This document shows positions 33,369 through 45,680 of a stretch of 64,000 bases of DNA, in pieces. Each line of letters begins with the position of its first letter. Position 1 is the stretch's first letter. The stretch is from positions 248,001 to 312,000 of the forward strand of contig JAJNNX010000052.1 of the NCBI GenBank assembly GCA_023159155.1. Reading direction: 5' to 3'. The notes under the pieces are model-generated. The model was not told the origin of the DNA. It was given only the letters and a program-made list of their open reading frames with translations, and made no database searches. The stretch is from Ustulina deusta (Eukaryota > Ascomycota > Sordariomycetes > Xylariales > Xylariaceae). The position numbers and the translations under genes are program-made.

Positions 33369-35691
33369 AATGGCCATGACCGCCAGACTTGCCTCACAGC
33401 GCTAGCAAAACACACGCCATAATTGCCTGGTCATGCAGTTCGGCTTTTTTTGCCCGTGCTATATCACGCCACCCAGCCTCCACCGTTAGTAGACAGCGGA
33501 CGAAGTCGCAAGCTTCGATGTCGAAAATGGGCCGCACCTGTTGTTTTTCAGCCACCTACCGCATTTAAAACGCCCTTCTTCCTGTACATATTGTCTGCCT
33601 GTCGGGTGTTTCGCACATACACCTCCATTTGCGTCGACGTTTTTGTTGCTCTTTACTATTTTAATCAGACTGGGATTGGCCCCTCGGATTGGTACCGGAA
33701 GATAACGGGATCTTCTTCATTGCGCATACTATAGCTAGATTTTCAGTTTCGATGAGGAAAAGACGATCCAGTTCGGCTTGCGAGGGCGACGACTCGCCCC
33801 GCATCCCCTCGGCTACTTTCCTTTGTTATATACCGCGTGCTGCTGTTCACGCTCATCGTTTAGTAAGCAAAGTCGGGGAGCGAAAGAAATGTACTAAATG
33901 TCAATTTTATGTTACGTGTAATACGTCACCACTCACTCTTATCTTCACATTACAACATGGTTATCCCAGTCGTAAAGTGAGCATACCTTATATTTCGTTG
34001 CCTTCACGATACCGTCCTCCCCTTTTCTTATCGGACACAAACAATGGTGAGCCGATACATATATTCTTCTCAGAAATACAATACGAGGCGATAGCTAGGT
34101 AACAAGTCATTTTTAGATATAATGACTCATTGCAATTACATTCATTTTGTGGGGGGGGGGTTCCTTTCCCCCCCTTCTTTGTGCTCTGTCCCCCACGGTA
34201 AGCTGAAATACCACCTGTTGTAGTATGTAAATACTTAGGTAGTGATCAGCAGATGGAACATCAACAGGTGGAACACCCAATGCTTACAATGCATACACTT
34301 TACATTTTCCACTTTTCGAACTGCCAAAGGCCGGACCAATCGACCCTAAATACCACCTACCCCGAATTAAGCGCCAGCCTCGCTCTCTCACATGTCTGAG
34401 GTCTGAACAACCCGAGCTGTCCACCGGAGAGACACTAACATACGTACCACAACCGGAGCTGCATTCTTTCGGTCAAACAACATTGCCAATCCCCCACGTT
34501 CCGATTGATTCTCCGTAGGTAGGTAAGGGGGGGGGGGTATGCTGTGGGGACCGACGGCTTTCGGTCATGATCCACACTAAATCGCTCGCCCAATTGTCCG
34601 AATCGTGCGGCATGCCACCACTGATTCATTCGCATTCTCCACCGAATGGATCTTCTTGTTTTCGATTCCTGTCTTGTTTTCCCAAATCTCGCGCATATTT
34701 TGGACGGTAATTGGAACTCGCTTGGATCAGATGGGTGCGGAATGACGCTTTTTCGAACCCCCCATTGCGCATTGATTGCGGCTGCTAAGAGGTAGGTAGG
34801 CTGGCAGGCAGGCAGGCTGGGACTCCGCGGGCCGGCGGGGTGGAAGAGGTGAGATACGCACGCTTTGGATAGTAGGTGTCCGGGGACTTTTGCAGTGGGT
34901 AGACGTAACCGAGAGTTTGGTATCTTTAATTTCACGATGCCATAGGAGAGGATATGGTCAATGGCAAGATTGAACATTCATTACACAGGCATTTTATACG
35001 TATTCAGTTACAATTACCTCTTCAACTCCTTTAGTGTAGTGTTCTTTTGACGGCCATAGGTAGGTCACTCATAGCGAACGTGATGGTGTGTTAATTTAAT
35101 ATTGCCTAAAATCATTACCTCGAGAGCTTGTATCGCTCATCCTCGGGGTCTGTATAATGACAATATTTTATGTAAAGAGAAAATACAAGAATTCAGTTCA
35201 TTAAGGCCTATGGAATTTCCTATAATATTTCAACTTTTTTTTTCTTTTTCTTTTATCAAACATCTCATTACCTGCTTCATGTTGTGAAAATGTGTATATA
35301 TGTGACAAATAGATGATTAGGCCCTCCGTCGATTGAATCTAAATGCATTGGGTTCATATTATGGCCTGCAGGCGATTATATGCAGAGAATGTAAATGCGA
35401 GAAAAGCTTTGCCCGGTGACGATATTCTCCTCCTCCTCCTCTCTCCAACTTCCGACCAATTCTGCGTGGACGTACGGGGGCTGTGTGTATTTCCAGATTG
35501 ATGGGTGAGATTGAGATGCGAACATTTGGCGGGCTGCTTTAGAATGTATGAAGAAGTAGGAGTGAGAGAAGAAGAAGAAGAAACATATATAGTGCATCGC
35601 CGAGTAGCCAACCAAACAAAATACGATAATTAAGTAGGTAGGGAAGAGATGAAAAAAAAAAAATTTCTATAGAAAGCGGCGGTAGCAACGC
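33369..35691. other. Long convergent interval between rho3 and laccase
   Basis: About 2.3 kb without a supported gene. It contains the 3' ends of both neighbours, homopolymer runs (G10 at 34151, C7 at 34168, G11 at 34527) and GGCA/GGTA micro-repeats near 34790-34830. The longest open stretch (minus, 34435-34977) is largely made by these repeats and resembles no known protein. Confidence 0.5.
34151..34174. repeat. G10-TTCCTTT-C7 fold-back
   Basis: A run of ten G is followed after seven bases by seven C, so one strand can form a G:C hairpin. It lies downstream of rho3. Confidence 0.75.
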
Positions 35692-37751
35692 TCACACGCC
35701 GCTGTCGATCTGATCGACCGCGCCTTGTTTCGTGAAGGCTTCCCAGTCCTTGCACGTCTGTGCGACCGAGGCGGGCATCTTCCTGAACTTGCGGATCTCG
35801 TCGGGCTGGAACACCATCTGCGCGAAGAAGCCGCCCGAGGCGTGCCATGCGATGTGGCAGTGGAAGGGCCAGATGCCCGCGTTGGTGGCGTCTATCTGGA
35901 CCACGGTGTGGCCGAAGGGCTGCACCATCTGCACGTCGCGACGCATCGGGTTCGCCGGCTGCACTATCGTCGTCCCGTCGTAGTTCCCGGGACCGGCGGA
36001 GAGGATGTACATGTTTACGCCGTGGGCGTGCATTGGATGGGGTCTGAGGGGGCGGGTTAGAGGAGATGTGGAATTGAGAATGGGCGTAGAGGGATACGCG
36101 GAAGAAGAGAGAAGAGAGAAGAGAGATTCTGATAGGGCGGGAGAACTTACGCTGGCGTAGGGTTGTTAATGATGAATCTGATGGACGAGTTGGTACCATA
36201 GTTGATGACGTTCATATCAGGATCGAACTGAAAGTCGTTGTTCTTGGCCTGTAGGAGTGTCGGGTCGTTGTAGTCCACTCTCGCACTCACACCCTAGATA
36301 GATACTACGTTAGCGAAACTGTCGTTTAGGCTTGAACTGAACGAGGAAAATACTTACGCCGAACGTCCACAACAGGTTTCCCGAGGCATTCCGATGTGTG
36401 CCGATCTCCATGTTCTGCGTCCATGATGGCTCGGGCAGTGCCATGGGATAATAAGGCTGGGTGATGGCGAGGTCGTCGTTGGCGCATGTTCCGGGGTCGG
36501 GAACGTCCCATGGCGTGCTCGTGGGCGTCGCCGATGTGTCGGCCTTGTCGTAGTAGATGGCTGCGAGCGCGATGGGTTGATTGGCGTTCGAACACGACGT
36601 CAGGTTCGATCGCAACCAGTAGGCTGACCTCTTATTTCCGTTGGCTTTGACAACGACATCGACGCGCTGTCCAACACCGAGTGTGACAACTTCTGTGTCG
36701 TACGGCTGGACCGCGACGAAATCGTTGGCCATGACTGTCATGATATGGTTGTCGATCGATATACGCTCGACGCCCTGAGAGCCCGAGTTGATGAAACGCA
36801 GACGATGCGTCTTGCCGTATTGGAACTTGAATTTGGACAGGCCGGCGTTGTTGGTACAATTTGCCGTGTCCCCGGCGGCCACCTTTGAGCAATTAAAGTT
36901 CATCCGTCCGTTGATGAGGTTGTTGTCGGAGAATGTGCGGCCCGAGGAGCCAGGTGCCATTACTTTCTTGACGGTTGTGTAGTAGTCTTCATGCCACCAA
37001 TCTGAATCCGTGTTAATCGCTATACCACGAGAAGTCAGATTGCATACTTTGACTTACCATTGACCATGATAGGTCCAAGATCGACATCATACTTGACATT
37101 CGTTGGCCCATAAACAACGATGGGACCGACGAGCCCACCAGAGTATTGAGCTGAATAATGAGAGTGATACCAAGAAGAACCGTACAGCTCAGCGCGGAAC
37201 TTGTACGTGAAGCTCTGACCGGGTGCTATGGGGCATTGTGATACACCTGGTGTTCCATCCTCCCACGGAGTCCGTGTCTGAAGGAAACCATGCCAGTGTA
37301 TAGCTGTGCCCTCTGGAGGTCCGTTTACGATATTGTTGTGGACCGTGACCTCGATATAGTCGCCCCAGTTGGCTTCTATCAAAGGGCCTGGGAACTGCCC
37401 GTTGACTAGGATTACGTTCTTCTCGTATCCGTCTGGCGCTATCATACCACGACTGATATTGAAGTCATATTTTCGAGTGACTAGGGTGAGCGGTGCCTCA
37501 GTATAGGGGTTGTTGTTGCTAGACGTCATGTTGCCCCATGGGATTGTGACGTAGCTCTTGGAGCTATCACAGGTCGCCCACTTGGGGAGCGTAGGTGCTT
37601 GAAACGTGCCCCATGATGAATTTCTACCCGCGTTTTATCTATCAATGAGAAACTGACGCTCTAGAACTGAGATCTGAAAGAAGACTTACCCGTCCTGTGC
37701 CCAGGGGGTTAGTGCGGCAGTGAGACAGGTTAACCTCGTCAAGAAATCCAT
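35692..37751 (-). CDS. Laccase-like multicopper oxidase, secreted
   Basis: Five exons (35692-36043, 36151-36293, 36358-37001, 37058-37623, 37690-37751), all in phase, give 588 residues. A short hydrophobic N terminus ([18 protein letters not shown]) acts as the signal peptide. All four copper ligand motifs are present: HWHG (His130/His132), [16 protein letters not shown] and [11 protein letters not shown]. The residue ten after the type-1 copper cysteine is Phe, so the T1 site lacks an axial Met. The C terminus stops exactly at DSGV, matching the C-terminal plug (DSGL/I/V) of ascomycete laccases that closes the oxygen tunnel. Multiple N-x-S/T sites fit secretion. The enzyme oxidises phenols one electron at a time and reduces oxygen to water; possible roles are pigment formation or lignin and phenol turnover. 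The first exon is only 62 nt. Confidence 0.94.
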
Positions 37752-40074
37752 ATCGAATGATTGAACGAAGGGACGGCTGCGAGTGAGCACAAGTATTAAG
37801 ATATTAACAAAAAGGAGAGAAGGGGGATACAGAATGATGGACCGGCAAGGACACACCCCAAGGAAAACCTAGCGAGTCGAAGGAGAAATTGACATTTTAA
37901 CAGCTTGACTAGGTGGGAGATACAGACCGTTGTCTTATAAGGTCTACTGGAGTCGCGGCTAAAGAATGCTTTAAGATGCGGTGTATGTCTCGCCGTAAAG
38001 AGCTTGAGTTTGCCATACCAAGACATTTGTTGGTATGAGACCCAAGGGCACTAGTTAGATATCTGACGGTCTGACGTGCAGTGATGTGTTCAGTGGCTCG
38101 GAGAGAGCCACCATTTCTTGACTATACTGGCATACGCATCCCAAGCGTATGTAGCTAGCGAACTCCACGACACCCCTTCGGCCATTCACCAAGCGGCGAT
38201 ATCGCAGAGTTCCCTATTGAGGTACACAAGATCCTATTTCTCTGGTTCATTGAACCCCCTTGCCGTAGAGCTGAGAAATGGGCATATGGTAGCGTCTAGG
38301 CATGAGCGGACTAGGCAGGACTTTTGATGTTCGCGTTTGTTCGGGCAAAGGAATACCGAAATAGCCTTGCGGTGACACACTCTGTGGTACTCACTTACAT
38401 GCAGACCCAGCATACACCTCGTGGTCATCGTGATATATTAACCCAGCTACATACGCCATAGAAAATGATGCATCGGCTGACGACAAGTACTGGCTGCCAA
38501 GGGAAATTTTCTTGGGCTTTAACTTCTTTCAAATTGGTTGGGTCATATAAGTCTTCGATCTCGTAAGAAAAAAAGAGTTGCTACCTAGGTATACTTAAAT
38601 ATAGTACCAAAGCGATTTTTCTTCTTACTACCAAGAGTTCGTATTAGGCTTACCCACAACTATCGTAAACTAGGTACACGTACCTAAATGACTTGTAACA
38701 ACTATGGTAATGATATATCGCGGGCGGCGGTCGGGGTGTTCTTAGCCGCCACCAAAAGCCACCAGACCTGAGAGGGGTAGGCAGGCGTGTCGAGAGACGA
38801 CACACCCTAGACAAATGCATTGCTCCCGATTAGCCCGCCCGTAATTGTGCCCTCTGGGTCCGCTTCCGAAAGAAGCGAGACATGTCTCTGATCGTTGAGA
38901 CAATCATGCAGGAACATCCCTCGATCTCGTATGTCTAGCATGTTGAGAGACGGTCATGGTTGACACGGTCCTAGCCATATAGCTGAATAAGGGCGGCTGT
39001 TCTGGACCCAATCGCTCGGTATGACTATGTAAGGCTATACAGCCTCTGGAGTGACACCAAGAACCATATACCTACTATAGAGCCCCTCAGCTGGGCAACA
39101 GTGTGGCTTTTGGATAATTCATGCAGTCACTGCTCTCGTAATCAACACGTCAATGCCAAGAGAAGTTGCCGGACAAGATTACGAAAGATGCGGTGAATGG
39201 TAGACGGCAGAAATGTGGGTGTATAGGGGAAGCAATGAAAATCGCGGCTGAAAGCAATGGTAGGCTAGGGATCTACGGTAGGGAATGTTGGATTTGCTTT
39301 TTTGTCAGCTTCTTTCTGGAGGACAATGCCAATGTGCCCCGAATTGTGGCGCAATCCAAGGTCTGGGCCGGAGGTTCGATGCATCAGGTGGGCTTTGATA
39401 GGCTGAGAATAGTAGGAGAGGGGATTCGATATGCTGCAGGCGCAAGGGTTCTTGGTGATATCTCCATCTTCAGCCCGGCGTAAAACCCGAACACATGACG
39501 TAGCGCTCATTTTCCAAGTTGTCCAGAGCAAAAAGTGAAAGCTGTATGACAGCCTCGACGCGATTGTATGTATGGTGGCTTGAATTTTGCGGAACCTGTG
39601 ATCTCCTTTTCTCTTAGTGGAGAACGTTGGGGTGATTTGTTGCGCTGCTGCCTCAGATCCACTAATTTGAGGAAATCATTCTTTGCTTTTGCCTTCCTAA
39701 ATATTCCCATGTCCTCGGCAGTAGATTTAATTACCATAGGGCATTAGGTAAACCCATTGTAAGCTTCAGAGAGGAGATCATAAACAACGGTTGTCATGAC
39801 GTGGTGAAAAACATGGTAGGTAGCACTGCATCGGCTTGCTGCCTTACATACAGTGCGGCAGATGCCGAACAAATTTTCAATCAGACTGGGCGAAGGGCTT
39901 CATCTTGATCCTCTGAGATTGGAACTGGTATCGAGTGAAGAAAGCTGGCTGTGATTGTTGTACAAATAATACAAGGACTGACGGGCCGCCGATATCCGTG
40001 CTCGGCCAACTTATTTGGATATGAACATCCCCAGCCAACGAACCAACGTAAACAGACGACGGTTGTAGGCGGAC
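37752..40074. other. Laccase upstream region and mgr2 3' flank
   Basis: About 2.3 kb with no supported gene. Open stretches near 39166-39483 (plus) and 39507-39737 (minus) were examined and show no known pattern. Words such as CTACCTAGGTA recur (38583, 38670-38690). Confidence 0.5.
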
Positions 40075-40667
40075 TTATTTCTGGCGGGGTCTATAGGCTT
40101 GCTGGGCCGCCATGATGAAGGGTCGTCGTTGCGCTCGGGCAAAGGCTTCGGCGGCGATGGGCGACGCATCGGTTCTTATAACACTACCTATTCCCATGAA
40201 GAACCTTTCCATCATCGCACGATCAGCTCAAGACTCCCCGACATGATGGATCCGTGTTGTGTCTCGTACTCACCCAAATGTTGCTCCAGAGCCGGCCATA
40301 TACTGTCCAAGTGTTCGCATGATGCCGTTGGTGCCAGCGCCATATCGGAAGATGTTGACGGTTCCTGGAAAGATGCTGTGTCAGACACGGCGAGAAACAG
40401 GGCAGGGCGGGGACCGAACCGAAAATGAAGCCGATGATTACGCCGACGGCTACAGGAGTGTCAGTGGCATTCGCTGCGGACTTCGGCTGGGGTCGTTCCT
40501 AAACCTACTGCCTCCCATCAGAGCACCCATTTTTACTGGAGACGTCGTCAGCCGAGCTCCGGTTGTCTTCTGCCGCGAGCGAGAGATTGGAGCATGTTTG
40601 TCTGTCACGTACACTTCTCGGTGGTCGAAGGGCCTTGCGGTCCACGGTTTGCTGGCAGTGGTGGCAT
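40075..40667 (-). CDS. mgr2: Mgr2/Romo1-type mitochondrial inner-membrane protein
   Basis: A small gene assembled from five exons: 40613-40667, 40509-40535 (27 nt), 40420-40449 (30 nt), 40274-40364 and 40075-40204. All phases fit and the total is 110 residues. It reads MPPLPANRGPQGPSTTEKL, KMGALMGGTVGVIIGFIFG (first helix, glycine-rich), TVNIFRYGAGTNGIMRTL, GQYMAGSGATFGFFMGIGS (second helix) and VIRTDASPIAAEAF, ending in an Arg/Gln-rich tail. Two GxxxG-rich helices joined by the RYG-G-xxRTLGQYM loop are the signature of Mgr2, the lateral gatekeeper subunit of the TIM23 translocase (Romo1 in animals). Single-exon searches would miss it because no exon exceeds 130 nt. One donor, GTTCGG after exon 3, is non-ideal. 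Confidence 0.92.
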
Positions 40668-42109
40668 TTTGGCTGTTGGTTGTCTTTCGTCGCGGGCAGC
40701 GATGGGGGGAGGAGAGGAGCGTCGACGGGTGGTGGCTAGTCGGCGAGCTGCTGGGTGTCTACAATAGTGCAGGTTCCGGGCATAGAGTCGGACCGGGTTG
40801 CGTCAGAGTCGCCTCGTGACTGCGTGAATGGTTCGAGGTCGGTGCTGGGTAGGGTGATGTGATGCGAGTTTGATTGGAGCCTCCCCAGATCTTGGCGCGG
40901 CTCTCTGCCTCGGTTTGGCGGCGACTTACCCGCAACCCATTCGGTAGGTACCTGAGTAAGTAAGTAGGTACTTAGGTGGGGGCCGACGGGCAGAACTATG
41001 GGCATTATGGCAGCTGTAAAGAGTTCCAGGTACGTAATCAACTGTGGCCATTTGCTGCTGTCCCTACCCTATAGGTGGGCGATAGGGCAGGTCAGGTACC
41101 TACTGGTAGCTCAAGTGGCTGTGCAACCCCACATCACAAATTTCTGTCTTGCCTCTGAACCGCCCTGCAACTACCTAGGTACCTACAGGTATAGGCAGGG
41201 TCCTGTGCCACTTTGGTAACTTGCCCGCTGTATGTCAACGAGATATCTATCAATTCTCTCAGAGATGCGGCGAGATATTCATCAGCTGTTAATTCCTAAG
41301 CAGAGAACTACCTGAGGGATAGTGGTGCACTCAGGGGCTGAAGAAAGAAACGCTACCTACCTAGGTACCTAGGTACTTCAGTGTTAAAACTTACATACGC
41401 ATAACTTCATATTGTATGGCTAATTGCATATGCACATAGAACATAGAGAAAAGCACGGACACCAACAGAATAACCCAATAGGATGGCGGCTCTGCTGGTG
41501 CAAGGGATGGCGTCTGGTTTCCGCGCTAATCCCATCTCAGTAAGGGCGCTTAGCAACGTCGTCGGATTGATTTCTGAACAACCTCCTCTCTCTCAAGCGA
41601 CCTACTGCACTTGCCACCAGCCCGAGCCAGCATCGCGACGCGACGGGACATCACGACGCCGACAGCGTTATCCGGCACTATATAGCCTTTTGCACTCATT
41701 GATTGGTATGTCTTCCTTCCTCTGCCAGCCCGACAGCTGCAGCCGCGTGCACGATGCTCGCTTTGCAGCGCAAGCACCATCAGCCACCCTCCCACGACTG
41801 CTCGCTCGGGTGTCTGGCTGTCCTGCCCTGCATCTGTCCCGGGCCCCCCTCGCTAACGCGTCTGCTGAATCAAGTTGTGCCTGCGCGATCGGCCTTGAGG
41901 TGACGTCCGACCGCCTGTGCTGGCGTTCTGCACGTCCTGCATGCCACACCTCGCCGCTCCATTGTCGCTGAACGGCTAGAGCAGAGCCACACAGCCGCGA
42001 CCCTCGCCCGAGCTGCCCGATTTCCAGGCTCCCGCGTCAGCTCCTGTCGCTTCTCCATCGATACCGCCCTCCCGCCCTCGTCGTACCGGCCACGGTGCCC
42101 GCTTCCCCC
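40668..42109. promoter_or_regulatory. Divergent promoter region mgr2 / FHA gene
   Basis: About 1.4 kb between the two start codons. The mgr2 side is rich in CTACCTAGGTACCTA-type words (40940-40980, 41170-41190, 41350-41380). The FHA side, from about 41700 to 42109, is strongly C-rich on the plus strand and probably a long 5' leader. Open frames there have no recognisable content. Confidence 0.5.
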
Positions 42110-44462
42110 ATGACGGCCGTCGCAAGCCCGCCCCCCTTCACCCAGCACAACAGGCCGACCTGGGGCATGAACGGGATGAACGGTGGCCACGCTGGGCAGA
42201 TTATGAACCCGGATGAGCTGAACCGCGTGCTCATGCCACGGAAGAGCCTGCAGCGAAACAACTCGTCATCGTCGATATCGTCTACTTCGTCCACGTCGTC
42301 CACGTCTACCGTCGCTACCTCGGCCGCCCAGTCCAACGGCTCCACTCCCGCCGCCCCCCCTGGAGATGTGGGCGCCTGGCCTAATTCCGCTTCTGCTGCG
42401 CAACGCAAACGGCCCCAGCCCAAGGCTCCCTGGCCGAGCCCCAAACCCGATTCTCAGTCTGATTTTGTTCGCATGACGGCTGGGCGACCACAGTTGATGA
42501 ATGGACTTAATGGGTCTGGACCTTTGCACGCAGCGCCCTCTATCGTACCCTCCCAAGGTCAGATGCCCTCCCAGCAGGCTATGTCCCGACCCCTGGTCGA
42601 ATCTCTACCTGTTGGTGGTAATCCGCCCGTTCTCTATCTCTTGTCACTTAACGGCACTTTCGAACGCAAGACTATATCCGTGCCATTCTCCCCGGATACT
42701 CTCCGGATCGGCCGTCAAACGAATGCGAAGACAGTACCAACCCCGGTCAATGGGTTTTTTGACAGCAAAGTGCTCTCGCGCCAACACGCTGAGATATGGG
42801 CGGATCGCCAAGGGAAGATATGGATCCGAGACGTCAAGTCATCTAACGGGACATTCGTGAACGGCACGCGATTGTCGCAAGAGAATCGGGAATCTGACCC
42901 ACATGAGCTACAAACCGGCGACCATTTAGAACTTGGTATCGATATTGTGAGTGAGGACCAGAAGACGGTTGTTCATCACAAAGTCGCCGCCAAGGTCGAG
43001 CACGCTGGATACTTCAACGCGTCAAGTAATTTGCTGGATGTCAACTTTGGAGACCTCGATCCTACCAACGGCCCGATGATGATGATGGGGCCTCAAAATG
43101 CGGTACCATTACGTCAGCGAGCTGGGAGTCAGTCATCCATGACCAATAATGGGCGCATGGTTCAAGGAGGAGCGGTGATGGGTCCTCAAGCGAACGGGAT
43201 GGCACATCAGCGCGGCTTTTTCTTTTCGCCTATAAGCACGGAGCAGATTGTTAAGAAGCTTCAGGTATGCTCTGTTCCATTCGTATGAAATCCTCCCAGA
43301 ATTCCGTTAACACAGCATGCAGAATGAGATGCGAAACGCGCGTCTTCAGTCTAAAGATCTAGGAAGGACTGATCATTTTGTCCATGCTTTACTTAGTAAA
43401 GAAGACGTCAAGGACATTGAAAGGCCAGAAGCCCCTGAACCTTCAAAACCTATCGTTAATGGCGGTGGCGTGTCATTCAGGTCAGACAACAAGACTAGGT
43501 TTTCTGATCCACCTGCCCCTCCACCACAACAACCTCTACCTGAGAAACCGGATATCCCCTCGTTGAAACGAGGCATCACCGAACGAGCTAAATCCCATCC
43601 TCAAAATATGTCTCCTATCCGCCATGAAGGTAACGGCAGCCAAATCTTGCAGCTAACAGAAGCTTTGAGCAATGCGAAGAAGGAGATCGAGTCCCAAACC
43701 TCGCGTATGCGAGATTTAGAGGAAATGCTTCATCAAGAACGACATGCTCGAGAGCTCGCAGAGGATTTAGCTAGGCGGCTTGAAAAACATTTAGAAGAAG
43801 CATCTTCCAGCATTGTAATCCCACCACCCGGGGGTTCAGAAGCAGAGGAAACGCCACTCGACGCAGCGTTCGAGCCGCCCAGTGACGAAAATAGTCCTAC
43901 AGAACTTATTGATACCCCTATGCCCGACGCCGATAAGGCCGTACCTCCAGATGCCGAGGTCATCGAGGCATCTGCCACTCAGCTGCACGCACAAATAGAG
44001 TCATTAGTGCTAGAAATCAAGGATCTACGACAAGAGCTTGACATATTTAGACGGCGGGCAGAGACGGCAGAATCTGAGAGGGATTCTCAACGCAAGACTC
44101 TGGCGGAGATGGCGTTGCAGATTCGACAAGATGCCGAAGCAAGAGAACTCGCCGAAAGGGAGAAAATATCCAAAAGAACTCAAATTGGGGATTCCGCTAG
44201 TGACAAGGAGGCAGTGAGCACATCATCGCCAACGGCTAGGCAGGGTCGGCGGACGTCTGTTGATTCTCTCGATCGCCCTGTCTTGTCACAGGCTACCACA
44301 ATAACGCCAAGTACAGCACAGGCGCCCCCCAGGACACTTGTGTCCAATCCAGTTTTCGCAAACAGCATTCCATATACCTCAATGATAGGTGTTGTTCTAA
44401 TCGGCGTGGGTTTAATGGCTTATATAAACGGGTGGCAACCCCAACCCCGACTTGGGAGATAG
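42110..44462 (+). CDS. FHA-domain tail-anchored protein (SLMAP/PRO45-like, STRIPAK)
   Basis: Two exons (42110-43264, 43323-44462) give 764 residues. The N-terminal 150 residues are low complexity (a Ser/Thr run, proline and glutamine). The FHA domain spans roughly 175-290: TLRIGRQTN, LSRQHAEIW, RDVKSSNGTFVNG and GDHLELGID, carrying the phosphothreonine-binding Arg, Ser, His and Asn. Coiled coils follow (around 495-540 and 605-665). A single C-terminal helix (YTSMIGVVLIGVGLMAYI, about 735-752) leaves a short polar tail, making a tail anchor. This layout is that of SLMAP, Far9/Far10 and Sordaria PRO45, the FHA subunit of the STRIPAK phosphatase-kinase complex at the nuclear envelope, ER and mitochondria. 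That complex is needed for fruiting-body development and hyphal fusion. I chose the ATG at 42110 because the frame upstream has no ATG. Confidence 0.88.
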
Positions 44463-45680
44463 TCCACTTTCTCCCCTTGTAGAGGTTGTTGTCGTTGAGT
44501 TCACCACCCTACTACTATCGGCTTCTTTTTGCATCTACACATACCTCAGCGACCTTTTTCCCCTTTGTATCTATTCTATAGGGCTAGATGCCTCGGTTGG
44601 TAACACGACGGCGCGGTTTCAACCATTGTAACATGATGAGTTTACAGAAGCTGCTGAATGGTTCGAGCAAGATAATTTTGAACGTTGGTTTCTTGTATGA
44701 TGGGGCTAGGATCCCAGGTCCAATATTCCTAGGCGCAGCATCGCACACGGTCTTTCATTTTTGTTTTTATGTCATAGTTCAAGAGCGTGCAGCTTTTTCG
44801 TTTTTTTTTCACGAGAAGATGGGAATGAATTCCAAAAAATCTGCCAGGTTTTGATCACTCAACCATGGTTTTGTTCTTTAACGCTCTTCTGTGAATACGT
44901 TTCCGTAACGGCATTAGCGCCCTCTAAGACCATTAGTACTGGTCAACTACATCAAGAAGACTACATGCTATGTTGATATAGAGGAGGCTCCCGACATGGT
45001 ATTTCGGCTTCTATAAGAGTCCTTAGCGGCTCTCTTGAGGCTTGATGAGTAGAAAGTAGCTTTTGAGGGAATTGTGAAACTCTAGTCGAAATCCCAGGAA
45101 CGAGATGCCGTCGATATTCCCGCCTTGCAGTGGCGTGTCGGCGGCGCTATCTTCATTCTTATTTTTATGTGTGCGTCAGCCAATTACCCCTTACTTGCGT
45201 TGATACCAGATCCTTGGTTGCTGGGTTACTGGGAGGACACTTGTATTAGCCATAGAGGTGTTAGTAACCATACAAATCCAGCAATCAGCGCTTGTGCTAC
45301 AGGTAAGCCCATCCCTTTGTGGCGTCCAGGGCGATCCCCGAGCTCACAGGGCCCCCGTCCTCCCTGTAAGCTATCCCATCCCAGCATTTTCCTTCATGTC
45401 ATGAGTTGCTCCCACACTTTTTGACCATGAGATGTGTCGAGGGTGAGTGCTGGGACACAAATCCCTTGTGTATAGCAATTGTTTGTTTCGCTAATTCTCC
45501 ATCAAATTATTTGCGGCTCGACAAGTTCCGTTCCTCTCGTCGAGACGCTCGTGCGCAGCTGGTTCGTCGTGTATAAATAACTCCCCGTCCGTCCCGCCAA
45601 ATCGTCTTGAATCCCATCAGAATGTAGAGCTCTGCCTATCCTGCCTCAAACACCATACTATTCTATCTATTCTAAACATC
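44463..45680. other. 3' flank of the FHA gene and promoter of the next gene
   Basis: No gene is seen. A short plus-strand open stretch near 45125-45424 shows no protein pattern. Confidence 0.5.
45571..45580 (+). promoter_or_regulatory. Candidate TATA box of the first orphan gene
   Basis: GTATAAATAA lies about 100 nt before the ATG at 45681, a normal distance for a fungal TATA element with a short leader. The second orphan gene has a similar element at a similar distance. Confidence 0.55.

Noticed and set aside
34435..34977. Open frame of about 180 codons on the minus strand
   Set aside because: It runs through G-runs and GGCA/GGTA micro-repeats, its residues show no family pattern, and no splice-linked extension was found.
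41483..41971. Open frame upstream of the FHA gene
   Set aside because: It lies in the C-rich leader. Codon bias and residue pattern are not protein-like, and the minus-strand frames overlapping it are equally open.
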